From contig NZ_CP095096.1 of the NCBI RefSeq assembly GCF_025561445.1, positions 2,459,822 to 2,523,821 of the forward strand: a DNA stretch of 64,000 bases, given 5' to 3'. Both the position numbers and the translations under genes were made by a program. The notes beneath the pieces are model-generated. The model was not told where the DNA came from. It was given only the letters and a program-made list of their open reading frames with translations, and ran no database searches. Shown in pieces: positions 44,781-57,547 of the stretch (position 1 is the first letter of the stretch; every line of letters begins with the position of its first letter). The DNA is from Staphylococcus sp. IVB6181 (GTDB lineage Bacteria > Bacillota > Bacilli > Staphylococcales > Staphylococcaceae).

Positions 44781-45194
44781 TTATTTTTTAGGACGTTTAG
44801 TACCGTATAATGAACGGCTTTGCATACGACCTTCTACACCTGAAGTATCAAGTGCACCACGAACGATATGGTAACGCACACCAGGTAAGTCTTTTACACG
44901 ACCTCCACGTACAAGTACAACACTGTGTTCTTGCAAGTTATGGCCGATACCAGGGATATATGCGTTCACTTCGATGTTGTTTGATAAACGAACACGCGCA
45001 TATTTACGTAACGCTGAGTTAGGTTTTTTAGGTGTCATTGTACCAACACGAGTACAAACGCCACGTTTTTGTGGTGAGTTCAAGTCAGTAAATTGTTTTC
45101 TCATACTGTTAAAACCTTTGTTCAAAGCTGGTGAATCTGATTTCTTAGCTTTGCTTTTTCTTGGTTTACGTACTAATTGGTTAATAGTAGGCAT
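44781..45194 (-). CDS. rpsL: 30S ribosomal protein S12
   Basis: 137 residues. Decoding-centre protein. [19 protein letters not shown] and [26 protein letters not shown] carry the two lysine regions where streptomycin resistance arises; both look wild type. AGGAGGACATCTTAA precedes the ATG. Confidence 0.98.
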   Translation of the reverse strand: MPTINQLVRKPRKSKAKKSDSPALNKGFNSMRKQFTDLNSPQKRGVCTRVGTMTPKKPNSALRKYARVRLSNNIEVNAYIPGIGHNLQEHSVVLVRGGRVKDLPGVRYHIVRGALDTSGVEGRMQSRSLYGTKRPKK

Positions 45195-45291
45195 TTAAGA
45201 TGTCCTCCTCTCCTGTTTTATAATCCCACACATCCAGGTGGTTCATTTTTAGGTTAAATAAAATTTAGTAAGCATAATTACTTACTAATTC

Positions 45292-45546
45292 TCATTTCAA
45301 TAGAGCAACAATTGCTGCATCTACGTTGATACCTGCAAATTCTCCTAAAGCTTTCTTGCTTTCGAAAAATGAAACAGATATATCGCTATGATTGATCTTA
45401 CTTAACACGTCTGACAGCAAATAAACTTCAACGTCTTGAGCAATAATCAATGATGTAACTCGGTTCTTTTTGAGCGCTTTGAGCGTCTCTTTCAAACCAA
45501 CAACACTATGGTGTTTGTTAAAGCGTGCAACTTTTTCATTAGACAT
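45292..45546 (-). CDS. rplGB: L7Ae-family ribosome-associated protein (YbxF-type)
   Basis: 84 residues, single L7Ae/L30e/S12e fold. Homologue of B. subtilis YbxF, which binds kink-turn RNA and the ribosome. [23 protein letters not shown] is the conserved start. Lies just upstream of rpsL, the usual place. Not an essential ribosomal protein; role uncertain. Confidence 0.85.
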   Translation of the reverse strand: MSNEKVARFNKHHSVVGLKETLKALKKNRVTSLIIAQDVEVYLLSDVLSKINHSDISVSFFESKKALGEFAGINVDAAIVALLK

Positions 45547-45725
45547 TGACTATCCTCCAAAGTTTTGCTTGCATCAACCTTTATAATAGTAACACTTTCC
45601 ATAGGTTGCGTCAACATTATTTTTCAATATACTGTCGACTTTTTTAATCATAACAAATTCAGAAAGAATTTCAAACATCTTCACTGATTTCTTACAACTT
45701 TTATTTCAAATTATCCAATAAAAGA

Positions 45726-45765
45726 AAGCCAATACCCGCTTTCTTGCGAAAGCAGTATTGGCTTC
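45726..45765 (-). terminator. rpoC terminator
   Basis: Minus strand AAGCCAATACTGCTTTC pairs with GAAAGCGGGTATTGGCTT, then TCTTTTATT. Separates rpoBC from the rplGB group. Confidence 0.85.
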
Positions 45766-45779
45766 AAAATTAATATTTA

Positions 45780-48700
45780 TTATTGTTGCGGTGTATCTTC
45801 CGCAAGTACTTCAACTGCCTCTTTAACTTGAGGATCGATATGTTTTTCGTATTTAGCATCGCTGTAACGTCTCATACCTGTACCTGCAGGAATCAATTTA
45901 CCGATAATAACGTTCTCTTTAAGTCCAAGCAAGTCATCACGTTTACCTTTGATAGCTGCATCAGTAAGGACACGTGTTGTTTCTTGGAATGATGCGGCTG
46001 ATAAGAAGCTTTCTGTTTCAAGAGACGCTTTAGTAATACCAAGCAATACTGGTTTAGCAGTTGCTGGACGTTTGCGTTCTTTGAATGCTTCTCTGTTCGC
46101 ATCTGTGAAGTTATGGATGTCTACTAATGAACCTGGTAATAATTTAGTATCGCCAGCTTCGATGATACGTACTTTACGTAACATTTGACGTACCATAACC
46201 TCAACGTGTTTATCGTCGATTTCTACACCTTGCATACGGTAAACTTTTTGAACTTCTTTAAGCAAGTAACTTTCAGTCGCATTTAAGCCTGCTACTGATA
46301 AGTAGTGCTTAGGTTCGATAGAACCTTCAGTTAAGACTTCACCGCGTTCAACGTGTTGGCCTTTTTCAACTTTAAGACGTGAAGTACCTGAAGCAAGATA
46401 AGATCTTGTTTCGTTTGCACCTTTAATCACGATTTCTTGTTGACGGTCTTTCGCAAGTTTGATGTCTTCAACAGTACCTTCAATGTCAGTGATAACAGCT
46501 TGACCTTTAGGGTTACGTGCTTCGAAGATCTCTTGGATACGTGGAAGACCTTGTGTGATATCGCTTCCGGCTACCCCGCCTGTATGGAAGGTACGCATTG
46601 TAAGCTGTGTACCTGGTTCACCGATAGATTGTGCTGCGATTGTACCAACCGCTTCACCAACTTCAACTTTTTCACCAGTCGCAAGGTTTTTACCGTAACA
46701 TTTTTCACATACACCATGACGTGTGTTACATGTAAATGCTGAACGGATATACATTTGCTCAATGCCAGCATCTGTAATACGTTTTGCGATTTCTGGTGTG
46801 ATTAATTGATCTGGTTCTACTAACACTTCATCTGTTTCTGGATGACGTACCGTTTCTTTAGAGTAACGGCCTTCAATACGCTCGATGAATGGTTCGATCA
46901 TTTCTGTACCTTCTTTAATGTCAGATACAAGCAAGCCGCGGTCAGTTCCGCAGTCTTCTTCACGAACAATAACATCTTGTGCCACGTCAACCAGACGACG
47001 AGTAAGGTAACCTGAATCGGCAGTTTTAAGTGCTGTATCGGCAAGACCTTTACGCGCACCGTGAGTAGAGATGAAGTACTCTAACACTGTTAAACCTTCA
47101 CGGAATGAAGATGTGATCGGCAACTCGATGATTTTACCTGATGGAGCGGCCATCAGACCACGCATACCGGCTAACTGAGTAAAGTTAGATGCGTTACCAC
47201 GGGCACCAGAGTCACTCATCATGAAGATAGGGTTCGTTTTCTCTAGGGATTTCATCAATTTGCCTTGAATTTCATCCTTAGCATCTGTCCAAATTTCAAC
47301 GACAGCATTATAACGTTCTTCTTCAGTGATTAAACCACGGTTATATTGTTTTTGAACACGTTCAACTAATTTTTCGTGTTCATCTAAGATTTCTTGTTTA
47401 TCCGGTAATACCACAATGTCAGATACACCAACAGTGATACCTGCTTTAGAAGAGAATTTGAAACCTAAGTCTTTCATACGGTCAAGCATCATTGAAGTAT
47501 CAGTAATGCTGAAGCGATTGAACACTTCTGCGATGATATTTCCTAAGAATTTTTTGTTGAACGGATCAACAAGTTCTTGTTCTTCAAAGTATGCTTTCAA
47601 GCCGCCTTCGCCTAATTCGCTTGCGCTGACGAAGTATTTATCAGGTGTTTTATCTTCTAAGTTTGTTTGTGATGGTTCATTAATGTAAGCAAATGAATCC
47701 GGAATAATTTCGTTGAAGATTACTTTACCAACTGTTGTTGTAAGAATCTTGCTGTTTTGTTCTTCTGTGAACGTAGGATTATGGAATGAACCTGCGTGTA
47801 CACCGATACGTGTATGCAAGTGTACATAACCGTTTTGGTAAGCCTTCAAGACTTCATTTGCGTCATTGAAGATAGCTCCTGTATTCACAGCATCTTCACG
47901 CTCTAAAGTAAGGTAATAGTTACCAAGTACCATATCTTGTGATGGTGTAACAACTGGTTTACCGTCTTTAGGGTTCAAGATGTTTTGTGCTGCAAGCATC
48001 AACATACGTGCTTCTGCTTGTGCTTCTTTAGATAAAGGTACGTGAACAGCCATTTGGTCACCATCGAAGTCAGCGTTGTATGCTGTTGTAACCAATGGGT
48101 GCAGACGAATCGCACGGCCTTCAACCAATGTTGGTTCGAAAGCTTGGATACCTAATCTGTGAAGTGTAGGCGCACGGTTTAAAAGTACTGGGTGTTCTCT
48201 GATTACATCTTCTAAAACATCCCATACTTCATCTTCCATACGTTCGATTTTACTTTTCGCATTTTTGATGTTTGTTGCGATTTCGCGTTGAACTAATTCT
48301 TTCATTACGAAAGGTTTGAATAATTCTAACGCCATTTCTTTAGGCAAACCACATTGGTACATTTTTAAACTTGGACCAACGGCGATAACTGAACGACCTG
48401 AATAGTCAACACGTTTACCTAATAAGTTTTGACGGAAACGACCTTGTTTACCTTTCAACATGTGTGAAAGTGATTTTAAAGGACGGTTGCCTGGACCAGT
48501 AACTGGACGGCCGCGGCGACCGTTATCGATTAATGCATCGACAGCTTCTTGCAGCATACGTTTTTCGTTTTGAACGATGATGCCAGGCGCACCTAAATCT
48601 AATAAACGTTTCAAACGGTTGTTACGGTTGATGACACGACGGTATAAGTCGTTTAAGTCACTTGTCGCAAAACGTCCGCCGTCTAATTGAACCATTGGAC

Positions 48701-49415
48701 GGATTTCCGGCGGGATAATCGGAAGTACATCCAAAATCATCCATGAAGGTTCGTTACCAGAGTTTCTGAATGATTCAACTACTTCTAAACGTTTGATTGC
48801 ACGTGTCAATCTTTGACCAGTAGCTGATTCTAATTCAGTACGCAACTCTTTCAACTCTTCATCCAAGTCAATTTCTGCTAATAGGTCTTTGATACCTTCA
48901 GCACCCATTTTTGCTACGAATTGACCAGGGAATTTGTCATAGTAATCTCTGTATTCTGCTTCTGAAAGCAATGATTTTTTCTCAAGACCTGTTGGGCCTG
49001 GGTCAACCACAACATAAGATGCGAAGTAAATGACTTCTTCTAATGATCTTGGAGACATATCTAATAATAGACCCATACGGCTTGGGATACCTTTGAAGTA
49101 CCAAATGTGTGATACAGGTGCCGCAAGTTCAATGTGGCCCATTCTTTCACGACGTACTTTTGATTTAGTTACTTCAACGCCGCAACGGTCACAAACCATA
49201 CCTTTATAACGTACACGTTTGTACTTACCGCAACTACATTCCCAGTCTTTTGTAGGTCCGAAAATTCTTTCGCAGAACAAACCATCTTTTTCAGGTTTTA
49301 AAGTACGATAGTTGATTGTTTCAGGTTTCTTAACTTCACCGTATGACCATGAACGAATCTTTTCAGGTGAAGCAAGGCCGATTTTCATATAATGGAAATT
49401 ATTTACATCAATCAA
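45780..49415 (-). CDS. rpoC: RNA polymerase subunit beta'
   Basis: 1211 residues from TTG 49413-49415. N-terminal zinc ribbon [19 protein letters not shown], the catalytic [14 protein letters not shown] (about residues 447-460), trigger-loop region [12 protein letters not shown] and the second zinc site with CGTDRG...[14 protein letters not shown] frame opens 18 nt earlier, but that start lies in the AAGGAGG that serves the TTG. Co-transcribed with rpoB. Confidence 0.98.
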   Translation of the reverse strand: MIDVNNFHYMKIGLASPEKIRSWSYGEVKKPETINYRTLKPEKDGLFCERIFGPTKDWECSCGKYKRVRYKGMVCDRCGVEVTKSKVRRERMGHIELAAPVSHIWYFKGIPSRMGLLLDMSPRSLEEVIYFASYVVVDPGPTGLEKKSLLSEAEYRDYYDKFPGQFVAKMGAEGIKDLLAEIDLDEELKELRTELESATGQRLTRAIKRLEVVESFRNSGNEPSWMILDVLPIIPPEIRPMVQLDGGRFATSDLNDLYRRVINRNNRLKRLLDLGAPGIIVQNEKRMLQEAVDALIDNGRRGRPVTGPGNRPLKSLSHMLKGKQGRFRQNLLGKRVDYSGRSVIAVGPSLKMYQCGLPKEMALELFKPFVMKELVQREIATNIKNAKSKIERMEDEVWDVLEDVIREHPVLLNRAPTLHRLGIQAFEPTLVEGRAIRLHPLVTTAYNADFDGDQMAVHVPLSKEAQAEARMLMLAAQNILNPKDGKPVVTPSQDMVLGNYYLTLEREDAVNTGAIFNDANEVLKAYQNGYVHLHTRIGVHAGSFHNPTFTEEQNSKILTTTVGKVIFNEIIPDSFAYINEPSQTNLEDKTPDKYFVSASELGEGGLKAYFEEQELVDPFNKKFLGNIIAEVFNRFSITDTSMMLDRMKDLGFKFSSKAGITVGVSDIVVLPDKQEILDEHEKLVERVQKQYNRGLITEEERYNAVVEIWTDAKDEIQGKLMKSLEKTNPIFMMSDSGARGNASNFTQLAGMRGLMAAPSGKIIELPITSSFREGLTVLEYFISTHGARKGLADTALKTADSGYLTRRLVDVAQDVIVREEDCGTDRGLLVSDIKEGTEMIEPFIERIEGRYSKETVRHPETDEVLVEPDQLITPEIAKRITDAGIEQMYIRSAFTCNTRHGVCEKCYGKNLATGEKVEVGEAVGTIAAQSIGEPGTQLTMRTFHTGGVAGSDITQGLPRIQEIFEARNPKGQAVITDIEGTVEDIKLAKDRQQEIVIKGANETRSYLASGTSRLKVEKGQHVERGEVLTEGSIEPKHYLSVAGLNATESYLLKEVQKVYRMQGVEIDDKHVEVMVRQMLRKVRIIEAGDTKLLPGSLVDIHNFTDANREAFKERKRPATAKPVLLGITKASLETESFLSAASFQETTRVLTDAAIKGKRDDLLGLKENVIIGKLIPAGTGMRRYSDAKYEKHIDPQVKEAVEVLAEDTPQQ

Positions 49416-49500
49416 GGAGCCTACCTCCTTCAATTTAGATTAGCTGTGCTATTTGATTGATAAATGATCAATAAATTGAAAAATATTAAAGGTGCATAAA

Positions 49501-49519
49501 GGCAATGCAGTACATTGCC
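49501..49519 (-). other. hairpin between rpoB and rpoC
   Basis: GGCAATG/CATTGCC with a 5-nt loop, followed on the minus strand by TTTATG. Too weak for full termination; may be a processing or partial attenuation site. Confidence 0.45.
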
Positions 49520-49585
49520 TAATGCTGCCTTATGCTATTTGAATTTTAAACATTACGCTATTTGCTTATTGAACATTGAAATATA

Positions 49586-52500
49586 TTAGTCAGTGATTTC
49601 TTTTTGAGATTCAGGGATTGAAGATTGTTGGATGTTCACTTTATGTTCGTTCACATCATCATCATCCATATCTGACATTTCAATTTCTTTATCATCTTCA
49701 TCCATGACTTTAACATCAAGTCCTAAACTTTGTAATTCTTTCATCAATACGCGGAATGATTCCGGAACACTTGGTCTAGAGATGTTTTCACCTTTAACGA
49801 TCGCTTCATAAGTTTTTACACGACCTACAGTGTCATCAGATTTGTAAGTTAGGATTTCTTGCAATGTGTATGCAGCACCATATGCTTCAAGTGCCCATAC
49901 CTCCATCTCACCGAAACGTTGTCCACCGAATTGAGCTTTACCGCCAAGTGGTTGTTGTGTAACAAGTGAGTATGGTCCAGTTGAACGCGCATGTAATTTG
50001 TCGTCAACCATGTGTGCAAGTTTCAACATGTACATTACACCAACAGAAATACGGTTATCGAATGGTTCGCCTGTACGTCCATCATACAATACAGTTTTAC
50101 CATCTCTTGCCATACCTGCTTCTTCGATTGTAGACCAAACATCATCATCGTTGGCACCATCGAATACTGGTGATGCGACATGAATACCTAAGTTTTTAGC
50201 CGCCATACCTAAGTGCAATTCAAGTACTTGTCCGATGTTCATACGTGATGGTACACCTAATGGGTTTAACATGATATCAATAGGTGTTCCGTCTGGTAAG
50301 TAAGGCATATCTTCTTCAGGAACAATCTTAGAAATAACACCTTTGTTACCGTGACGACCGCACATTTTATCCCCTACGTGGATTTTACGTTTTTGAACGA
50401 TATAAACACGTACAAGTTGGTTTACACCTGGAGATAATGAATCGTCGCCGTCTTCGCGGTTGAAGACTTTAACGTCTAGAACAATACCGCCTGCACCATG
50501 TGGTACACGTAATGAAGTATCGCGGACTTCACGTGCTTTTTCACCAAAGATTGCATGTAATAAGCGTTCTTCAGCAGTTAATTCAGTGACACCTTTAGGT
50601 GTTACTTTACCAACCAAGATGTCGCCATCTTTAACTTCTGCACCTACATAAACAATACCGCGTTCATCTAGGTTTTTAAGTGCGCTTTCTGCAACGTTCG
50701 GAATATCACGTGTGATTTCTTCAGGTCCTAATTTTGTATCACGTGCTTCTGATTCATATTCTTCGATATGAATTGAAGTGTAAACATCGTCTTTAACAAG
50801 ACGTTCACTCATGATTACAGCATCCTCGTAGTTATAACCGTCCCATGTCATGAAACCTACAACTACGTTGCGTCCAAGTGCCATCTCGCCAAGTTCCATA
50901 GAAGGACCGTCAGCTAAGATTTCGCCTTGTGATACAACATCTCCGACTTTAACAATCGGACGTTGGTTATAACATGTACCTGAGTTAGAACGTTTGAATT
51001 TAGCTAATCTATACGTATCTACTTCGCCATCATATTCTTGACCATCTTCTTCGATGATACGGCGAACTTTAATTTCGTTTGATTCAACATGTTCAACACG
51101 ACCGAAATGTCTGTTGATAACTGCAGCACCTGAGTCGCGTGCAGCAACATGTTCCATACCTGTACCTACAAATGGAGATTCAGGGTTCATCAATGGTACT
51201 GCTTGACGCTGCATGTTCGCACCCATTAACGCACGGTTAGAGTCATCGTTTTCTAAGAATGGGATACATGCTGTCGCAGCAGAAACAACTTGTTTAGGAG
51301 AAACGTCCATGTAGTCCATTTTCTCTCTGTCCATAGTTGTGTTGTTACCACGGAAACGACAAACGATTTCTTCGTCTAAGAAACGACCTTCGTCATCTAA
51401 ACGAGAGTTCGCTTGGGCAACGACATAACTGTCTTCTTCATCAGCAGTTAAGTAATCGATTTGATCTGTTACCGCATTTTTATCATGGTCTACTTTACGA
51501 TATGGTGTTTCGATAAATCCGAATTCGTTAACACGTGCATAACTTGATAACGAGTTGATTAAACCAATGTTCGGACCCTCAGGTGTCTCGATTGGACACA
51601 TACGGCCATAGTGAGAATAGTGCACGTCACGTACTTCCATTTGGGCACGTTCACGTGTTAAACCACCAGGTCCTAATGCAGATAAACGACGTTTGTGTGT
51701 TAATTCTGCTAATGGGTTCGCTTGGTCCATGAATTGTGATAATTGAGAGCTGCCAAAGAATTCTTTGATAGATGCAATTACCGGACGAATGTTGATTAAT
51801 TGCTGCGGTGTAATTGAATCAGTGTCTTGGATAGACATTCTTTCACGTACCACACGTTCCATTCTTGAAAGACCGATTCTGAATTGGTTTTGCAATAATT
51901 CGCCTACTGAACGTAAACGACGGTTGCCTAAGTGGTCAATATCGTCAGTTTGACCTACACCATACAATAAGTTGAAGAAGTAAGACATTGAAGCAACAAT
52001 ATCAGCCGGTGTAATGCATTTAACCTCTGAATCAGGGAATGCGTTGCCGATTACTGTTGTTGTACGGCCTTCTTCATCATTAGGTACATAGATTTTAATT
52101 GATTGTGTTTCAACAGGTTCGTTAACGATGCTGTCATCTAATTCATCTACTTCGATGTTTGCATTAGATTCTAAAACATCCATAATTTCGTCTAGTTTAC
52201 GACGGTCTAAAACTGTGCCTTCTTCAGCAACAATTTCACCTGTTTCAGTATTAACAATCGGTTCAGCCAATTTTTGGTTGAATAAACGATGTTTTAAATG
52301 AAGTTTTTTATTCATTTTATAGCGACCAACACTTGCTAAATCATAGCGTTTTGGATCGAAGAAACGAGAATAAAGCAAGCTTTTCGCGTTTTCTACTGTA
52401 GGTGGTTCGCCAGGGCGTAAACGTTCGTAAATTTCTAATAAAGCTTGATCAGTATTTTCAGTACTGTCTTTTTCTAATGTGTTGCGCAAGTATTCATTAT

Positions 52501-53137
52501 CGCCTAATAAATCAATAATTGATTGATCAGTTGAATAGCCTAGCGCGCGTAATAATATAGTTAACGGTAATTTTCTTGTTCTGTCGATACGCACATAAAC
52601 AATATCTTTTGCATCAGTTTCAAACTCTAACCAAGCACCACGGTTAGGAATAACTGTTGCATCATAGTTTTCGCGACCGTTTTTATCTATTTTTTCATTG
52701 AAGTATACGGATGGAGAACGTACTAATTGCGAAACAATAACACGTTCCGCACCATTAATTACGAAAGTACCAGTATCTGTCATTAATGGGAAATCACCCA
52801 TAAAGACTTCTTGGTCTTTCACTTCTCCTGTTTCTTTGTTAATAAGACGCACTTTGACACGAAGAGGTGCAGCATAAGTTACGTCGCGGTTCTTAGATTC
52901 CTCTAAATCGTATTTCGGTTCACCCAATCTATAATCTACAAATTCTAAAGAAAGGTTGCCTGTGAAGTCTTCGATTGGAGAAATGTCTCTAAACATTTCT
53001 AATAAGCCTTCTTTTAAGAACCATTCATAAGATTTAGTTTGAATTTCAATAAGGTTTGGTAATTCTAAAACCTCAGAAATTCTCGCGTAATTTCTACGTT
53101 TACGATGTCTTCCATATTGGACAAATTTACCTGCCAA
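49586..53137 (-). CDS. rpoB: RNA polymerase subunit beta
   Basis: 1183 residues. The rifampicin pocket segment [17 protein letters not shown] followed by [13 protein letters not shown] looks wild type, so no rifampicin resistance is predicted. Other landmarks: [30 protein letters not shown] near the catalytic centre, and [20 protein letters not shown]. The acidic C-terminal tail ([11 protein letters not shown]) is typical of staphylococci. The 220 bases to rsmC hold no gene. Confidence 0.98.
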   Translation of the reverse strand: MAGKFVQYGRHRKRRNYARISEVLELPNLIEIQTKSYEWFLKEGLLEMFRDISPIEDFTGNLSLEFVDYRLGEPKYDLEESKNRDVTYAAPLRVKVRLINKETGEVKDQEVFMGDFPLMTDTGTFVINGAERVIVSQLVRSPSVYFNEKIDKNGRENYDATVIPNRGAWLEFETDAKDIVYVRIDRTRKLPLTILLRALGYSTDQSIIDLLGDNEYLRNTLEKDSTENTDQALLEIYERLRPGEPPTVENAKSLLYSRFFDPKRYDLASVGRYKMNKKLHLKHRLFNQKLAEPIVNTETGEIVAEEGTVLDRRKLDEIMDVLESNANIEVDELDDSIVNEPVETQSIKIYVPNDEEGRTTTVIGNAFPDSEVKCITPADIVASMSYFFNLLYGVGQTDDIDHLGNRRLRSVGELLQNQFRIGLSRMERVVRERMSIQDTDSITPQQLINIRPVIASIKEFFGSSQLSQFMDQANPLAELTHKRRLSALGPGGLTRERAQMEVRDVHYSHYGRMCPIETPEGPNIGLINSLSSYARVNEFGFIETPYRKVDHDKNAVTDQIDYLTADEEDSYVVAQANSRLDDEGRFLDEEIVCRFRGNNTTMDREKMDYMDVSPKQVVSAATACIPFLENDDSNRALMGANMQRQAVPLMNPESPFVGTGMEHVAARDSGAAVINRHFGRVEHVESNEIKVRRIIEEDGQEYDGEVDTYRLAKFKRSNSGTCYNQRPIVKVGDVVSQGEILADGPSMELGEMALGRNVVVGFMTWDGYNYEDAVIMSERLVKDDVYTSIHIEEYESEARDTKLGPEEITRDIPNVAESALKNLDERGIVYVGAEVKDGDILVGKVTPKGVTELTAEERLLHAIFGEKAREVRDTSLRVPHGAGGIVLDVKVFNREDGDDSLSPGVNQLVRVYIVQKRKIHVGDKMCGRHGNKGVISKIVPEEDMPYLPDGTPIDIMLNPLGVPSRMNIGQVLELHLGMAAKNLGIHVASPVFDGANDDDVWSTIEEAGMARDGKTVLYDGRTGEPFDNRISVGVMYMLKLAHMVDDKLHARSTGPYSLVTQQPLGGKAQFGGQRFGEMEVWALEAYGAAYTLQEILTYKSDDTVGRVKTYEAIVKGENISRPSVPESFRVLMKELQSLGLDVKVMDEDDKEIEMSDMDDDDVNEHKVNIQQSSIPESQKEITD

Positions 53138-53358
53138 ACAGATTCACCCCTCAAAAATTGTTCGAATGTCTCTTACATTATAAAATAAACAAAACGGTAA
53201 CAAGACAAAAAGAAAACGGCAGCACACCCGATGACACCATTTTCTATTCTGTGTTATTAAAGATTTACTTTGTTATTTTATACGTAAAAGTACACACTTC
53301 TTGAACATAAATTTTTACATTCTATAACTATATCAGAAACTCATATGGTTGTCAATGG

Positions 53359-53964
53359 TTAACGCTTGCTTTTTAAAATATAATACCCTTTCTCTTTAGT
53401 CAGGGTTTCAACGTTCCCAAAAACAGCTTCCATTTTCTTTTTTGCTGAAGGCATGCCTTGTTTCTTTTGAATCACAACATACAACTCGCCGTCTGCCTTC
53501 AACTTCTCATATGCATCTTCTAAAATACCATGGACCACTGACTTTCCTGCCCTGATTGGCGGATTCGTCACAACCATGTCGCATGAATCATCTTGAACTT
53601 CAGCTAAACCATCGCTCTCTAAAATAGTGACATTATCAATATGATTCTTTTCACTATTTTCTTTTGCTAGATCCAGTGCACGGTGGTTCACATCCAAGAT
53701 GATAATTTGATGATGCGGTGATACTTTTGCAATCATCAATCCGATTGGGCCGTAGCCGCAGCCGACATCAACAATGGTTTTGCTCGGTCCTGGCGGATGT
53801 TCTTTTAAGAACGTTCGCACAAGCAAATCCGAACCGAAGTCGATTTTCCCTTTTGAAAATACACCGGCATCTGTCACGAGATTCAATTCATTTTGATGAT
53901 AATGGTATTTAAACGTCTCTTTATGACTTTCAATATTTGGATCTTTGTCGTAATAATGACTCAT
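53359..53964 (-). CDS. class I SAM-dependent methyltransferase, RsmC-like (YbxB)
   Basis: 201 residues. SAM motif VDVGCGYGPIGLMIAK (about residues 66-81), acidic loop ILDVNHRAL, and catalytic NPPIRAGK (about 137-144), the N6/N2 rRNA methylase signature. Relatives modify guanines of 16S or 23S rRNA; exact base not known. Always found between rplL and rpoB in this group. GAGGTGTAAGT precedes the ATG. Confidence 0.88.
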   Translation of the reverse strand: MSHYYDKDPNIESHKETFKYHYHQNELNLVTDAGVFSKGKIDFGSDLLVRTFLKEHPPGPSKTIVDVGCGYGPIGLMIAKVSPHHQIIILDVNHRALDLAKENSEKNHIDNVTILESDGLAEVQDDSCDMVVTNPPIRAGKSVVHGILEDAYEKLKADGELYVVIQKKQGMPSAKKKMEAVFGNVETLTKEKGYYILKSKR

Positions 53965-54115
53965 ACTTACACCTCATTGCTTCTCTTTAGAAATCATTTG
54001 AGCCTGTTTGTTTCATTCTAAATAAAGGCAAGCACACCCTTTACTCTAAGGATACACATAACATCAGTGTTTTGCTATAAATACCTTTTATTCAAAATTG
54101 AACTGCACTCATTAG

Positions 54116-54146
54116 AAAAACCCCGTTAACTCAATAACGGGGTTTT
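54116..54146. terminator. bidirectional terminator after rplL
   Basis: AAAACCCCGTTA/TAACGGGGTTTT exact 12-bp stem. Sits between rplL and rsmC, ending or trimming the rplJL message. Confidence 0.85.
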
Positions 54147-54248
54147 CATTTCTCAAAGAATTCAGGCTGTGAAACGATGTTTCACGATATTAACAATGGT
54201 AATTAGCCTCGTTCTCTTTTCATTTAGTTATTGGCTGTTTAAATAGAA

Positions 54249-54617
54249 TTATTTTAATTCTACAGTTGCGCCAACTTCTTCTAATGTTTCTTTAAGTTTT
54301 TCAGCTTCTTCTTTAGGTAAAGCTTCTTTGATTACTTTAGGAGCGTTGTCTACTAATTCTTTAGCGTCTTTTAATCCTAAGCCAGTTGCGTCTTTAACAG
54401 CTTTAACAACTTTGATTTTTGATGATCCAGCTGAAGTTAACTCAACGTCAAATTCAGTTTTTTCTGCTGCTGCGTCTCCGCCGCCTGCTGCACCTGCTGC
54501 TGCTACTGGAGCTGCTGCAGTTACACCAAATTCTTCTTCGATTGCTTTTACTAAGTCATTTAATTCTAATACTGACATTTCTTTAATTGCTTCAATGATT
54601 TGTTCTTGATTAGCCAT
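54249..54617 (-). CDS. rplL: 50S ribosomal protein L7/L12
   Basis: 122 residues. Stalk protein recruiting translation GTPases. N-terminal dimer domain, Ala/Gly-rich hinge ([16 protein letters not shown], about residues 36-51) and the C-terminal domain with [20 protein letters not shown]. Confidence 0.98.
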   Translation of the reverse strand: MANQEQIIEAIKEMSVLELNDLVKAIEEEFGVTAAAPVAAAGAAGGGDAAAEKTEFDVELTSAGSSKIKVVKAVKDATGLGLKDAKELVDNAPKVIKEALPKEEAEKLKETLEEVGATVELK

Positions 54618-54661
54618 TATATATTTCCTCCATTTTTTAAATAATTATTTGTGCGTACTGA

Positions 54662-55165
54662 TTATTCAGCGCTTTCTTCTTCTTTTGATTCGCCAACTGC
54701 TTTAACTGCATAAGCGAAGTTGCGTACAGGAGCTTGTAATACAGAAAGTAACATAGATACAAGACCGTCGTGAGATGGTAAAGAACCAACAGTTTTAACT
54801 TCTTCTGCTGAGATAACACTACCGTCCATCACGCCTGTTTTAATTTCTAAAGCTTCGTGTTCTTTAGCAAATCCAGCAATAACTTTTGCAGGAGCAACTA
54901 CGTCTTCAGTAGCTGTTGCAATAGCAGTAGGACCTACTAAGAATTCGTCAATACCTTCGATTCCCGCTTGTTCTGCAGCACGACGTAACATAGTGTTTTT
55001 GTAAACTTTGTACTCAACACCTGCTTCACGTAATTGTTTACGTAATTCAGTTACTTCAGCTACTGTTAAACCACGGTAATTCACGATTACTGTTGAAACA
55101 GAATTTTTAAGTTGATCAGCGATTTGGTCAACTAATTGTTTTTTAGCTTCAATAATTCCAGACAT
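54662..55165 (-). CDS. rplJ: 50S ribosomal protein L10
   Basis: 167 residues. Anchors L7/L12 to 23S rRNA and represses its own message. [19 protein letters not shown] start, [29 protein letters not shown], acidic Glu-rich C-terminus. GGAGGTGTCTAA precedes the ATG. Preceded by a leader with an attenuator. Confidence 0.98.
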   Translation of the reverse strand: MSGIIEAKKQLVDQIADQLKNSVSTVIVNYRGLTVAEVTELRKQLREAGVEYKVYKNTMLRRAAEQAGIEGIDEFLVGPTAIATATEDVVAPAKVIAGFAKEHEALEIKTGVMDGSVISAEEVKTVGSLPSHDGLVSMLLSVLQAPVRNFAYAVKAVGESKEEESAE

Positions 55166-55214
55166 TTAGACACCTCCATATAAATTTTGTTCGGTGCTTT
55201 TTATTTGAGCCTTA

Positions 55215-55340
55215 CCCAATAAAAAAAGCACTTTCACCCCACGGCAAAAAGTGCTTGAAAGTTTCATAGTTCACGTTCAAGTCAATTTTAGCCTCGGTAG
55301 GATCATTATTTTAAGTTATTTCTAACTCCTACTGTCTTAG
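55215..55340 (-). promoter_or_regulatory. L10 leader (rplJL autoregulatory element)
   Basis: In transcript order: AGTAGGA...TCCTACC stem, then CGAGGC, then an attenuator AAGCACTTT...AAAGTGCTTTTTTT at 55220-55256. Layout and sequence resemble the ribosomal protein L10 leader family, where excess L10-L12 complex favours termination. Confidence 0.75.
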
Positions 55341-55396
55341 GTAAAATAATCACATCAATAAATATAACTGTTACGATGTAATATGTCAATATGTTT

Positions 55397-55484
55397 TAAA
55401 AAAACTAGAGAAAATATTTTTAAAGCCTTGCAGATATAAATCTATACGATTGGCACTGTGCAACTTTAGCATTTTCTCTAGTTC
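55397..55484 (-). terminator. terminator after rplA
   Basis: Minus strand CTAGAGAAAAT/ATTTTCTCTAG exact 11-bp stem around a 55-nt loop, then TTTTTTTAAAA. Confidence 0.75.
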
Positions 55485-55501
55485 TTAGTTTCATTTATAT
55501 A

Positions 55502-56197
55502 TTAAAGTTTGAAGCTTGAAGTATCTACTTTAACACCAGGACCCATTGTAGTTGACACTGCAACAGACTTGAAGTAAGTACCTTTAGCTGAAGCTGGTTT
55601 AGCTTTTGTTAAAACGTCTTGCAACGCTTTGAAGTTTTCAACTAAGTCTTCAGTACTGAATGATACTTTACCGATTGAAGCGTGGACAATACCAGCTTTC
55701 TCAGCACGGTATTCTACTTTACCTGCTTTGATTTCTTCAACCGCTTTTTTAACGTCCATTGTTACTGTGCCAGTTTTAGGGTTAGGCATTAAACCTTTAG
55801 GTCCTAATACACGACCTAATTTACCAACTTCGCCCATCATGTCCGGTGTAGCTACTACTACATCGAAATCGAACCAGCCTTGTTGGATTTTAGTTGCGTA
55901 TTCTGATTCGCCTACGTAATCTGCGCCAGCTTCTTGAGCTTCAGTCGCTTTATCACCTTTCGCGAATACTAATACACGTTGAGTTTTACCAGTTCCGTGC
56001 GGTAATACTACCGCACCACGGATTTGCTGGTCGTTTTTACGAGTATCGATACCTAAACGGAATGCTACTTCAACAGAAGCATCGAAGTTTGCAACGCTAG
56101 TTTCTTTAGCTAAGCTGATTGCATCTTCAACACCGTAATATTCATTACGGTCAACTTTTTTAGCAGCTTCTAGATACTTTTTACCTTTTTTAGCCAT
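55502..56197 (-). CDS. rplA: 50S ribosomal protein L1
   Basis: 231 residues. Binds the L1 stalk of 23S rRNA and can repress its operon. [20 protein letters not shown] and [19 protein letters not shown] are conserved. AAAGGAGGAAAATATAA precedes the ATG. About 210 bases to rplK hold no gene. Confidence 0.98.
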   Translation of the reverse strand: MAKKGKKYLEAAKKVDRNEYYGVEDAISLAKETSVANFDASVEVAFRLGIDTRKNDQQIRGAVVLPHGTGKTQRVLVFAKGDKATEAQEAGADYVGESEYATKIQQGWFDFDVVVATPDMMGEVGKLGRVLGPKGLMPNPKTGTVTMDVKKAVEEIKAGKVEYRAEKAGIVHASIGKVSFSTEDLVENFKALQDVLTKAKPASAKGTYFKSVAVSTTMGPGVKVDTSSFKL

Positions 56198-56408
56198 TTA
56201 TATTTTCCTCCTTTAGTGGTTTTAGCGGAATGTCCTCCCACATTACTTGCTATCGCAAGTTAAGAGCAGATGACGCCATAATTGTTCGCAACATGTTTCA
56301 TTGGATTCACTTATTTGTCATCTGCCGCATTTGTTTCAAGTTTCTAATTGTTATTCGTTTTCGTTTAATAAGTACTCAATTTGCATTGAGTTGCTTATAA
56401 GTACGCTA

Positions 56409-56831
56409 TTATTCTACAGTGATACCCATACTACGTGCAGTACCTTCGACAATACGCATTGCCGCTTCAATATCTGCCGCGTTTAAGTCAGGCATTTTTG
56501 TTTCAGCGATTTCACGTACTTGATCTTTAGTTACTGTAGCAACTTTGTTTTTGTTAGGTTCACCAGAACCTTTGTCAACGCCAGCTGCTTTTTTAAGTAG
56601 TACTGGAGCCGGTGGAGTTTTTGTAATGAATGTAAATGAACGGTCTTCATATACACTGATTTCTACCGGAATGATTAAACCTGCTTGTTCTTGTGTTCTC
56701 GCGTTGAATTCTTTACAGAATCCCATAATGTTCACACCTGCTTGACCTAATGCTGGACCAACTGGTGGTGCTGGGTTCGCTTTACCTGCAGGAATTTGCA
56801 ATTTAACTACTTTTTCTACTTTTTTAGCCAC
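56409..56831 (-). CDS. rplK: 50S ribosomal protein L11
   Basis: 140 residues from GTG 56829-56831. Part of the GTPase-associated centre; needed for RelA activation and thiostrepton binding. [20 protein letters not shown] and [17 protein letters not shown] are standard. A start three codons earlier overlaps the AAGGAGGTGT ribosome binding site and is rejected. Confidence 0.97.
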   Translation of the reverse strand: MAKKVEKVVKLQIPAGKANPAPPVGPALGQAGVNIMGFCKEFNARTQEQAGLIIPVEISVYEDRSFTFITKTPPAPVLLKKAAGVDKGSGEPNKNKVATVTKDQVREIAETKMPDLNAADIEAAMRIVEGTARSMGITVE

Positions 56832-56844
56832 GATGTACACCTCC

Positions 56845-56960
56845 TTGATATCGTGATGTGGTCACAGGGCTCAGTTTTGCCCTCCCACTCTTAAAACATT
56901 TCGTGACGAAATGGCCGCCTTCTTCCAAAGCACGACCATAATATTATATCATTGAAAAAA
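56845..56960 (-). promoter_or_regulatory. possible structured leader of rplK-rplA
   Basis: Minus strand CATTTCGT/ACGAAATG stem followed by AGGGC/GCCCT stem just before rplK. Consistent with an L1-binding autoregulatory leader, but I could not align it to a known one. Confidence 0.35.
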
Positions 56961-56984
56961 TGTAAAATCAATACCTGAATTGCA

Positions 56985-57533
56985 TTACAATTTTTCGATT
57001 TGATCAAACTCTACTTCTACAGGAGTTTCTCTGCCAAACATATCTACTAATACTGTAAGTTTGAATTTGTCTGCTTCAATCTCTTGAACTTCACCGACTT
57101 GGTTGGCAAATGGGCCGGATTTGATACGTACTTGCTCTCCGACTTCGACTTCTACATCGATAGTTTTTTCTTTCATTCCCATTTGTTTCAAAATAAAGCG
57201 AACTTCATCCGGCAGCAGCGGGTTAGGTTTTGATCCAGCACCTGCTGAACCGACAAAGCCTGTAACACCTGGTGTATTTCTTACGACATACCAAGACTCA
57301 TCTGTCATGACTAATTCCACTAATACATAACCAGGGAATGTCTTTTTCGTTAATTTCTTCGCTTTACCGTCTTTAACTTGTGTTTCCTCTTCTTCTGGTA
57401 TGACAACTCTGAAAATCTGTTCTGTCATATTCATTGATTCAACACGTTTCTCTAAATTTTTCTTAACTTTATTTTCGTAGCCAGAGTAAGTATGCACGGC
57501 ATACCAACGCTTTGCTCCAACTTCTTCAGACAT
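56985..57533 (-). CDS. nusG: transcription elongation/antitermination factor NusG
   Basis: 182 residues from ATG 57531-57533. NGN domain (KRWYAVHTYSGYENKVKKNL, FPGYVLVELVM, VRNTPGVTGFVG) and C-terminal KOW domain (EQVRIKSGPFANQVGEVQEI). GAGGAGTGA lies 4-5 nt before; the open frame 15 nt upstream lacks its own ribosome binding site. 14 nt after the secE stop. Confidence 0.97.
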   Translation of the reverse strand: MSEEVGAKRWYAVHTYSGYENKVKKNLEKRVESMNMTEQIFRVVIPEEEETQVKDGKAKKLTKKTFPGYVLVELVMTDESWYVVRNTPGVTGFVGSAGAGSKPNPLLPDEVRFILKQMGMKEKTIDVEVEVGEQVRIKSGPFANQVGEVQEIEADKFKLTVLVDMFGRETPVEVEFDQIEKL

Positions 57534-57547
57534 GCTGTCACTCCTCA

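Noticed and set aside
51640..51780. Possible rifampicin resistance in rpoB
   Set aside because: The resistance-determining segment reads as wild type by eye.
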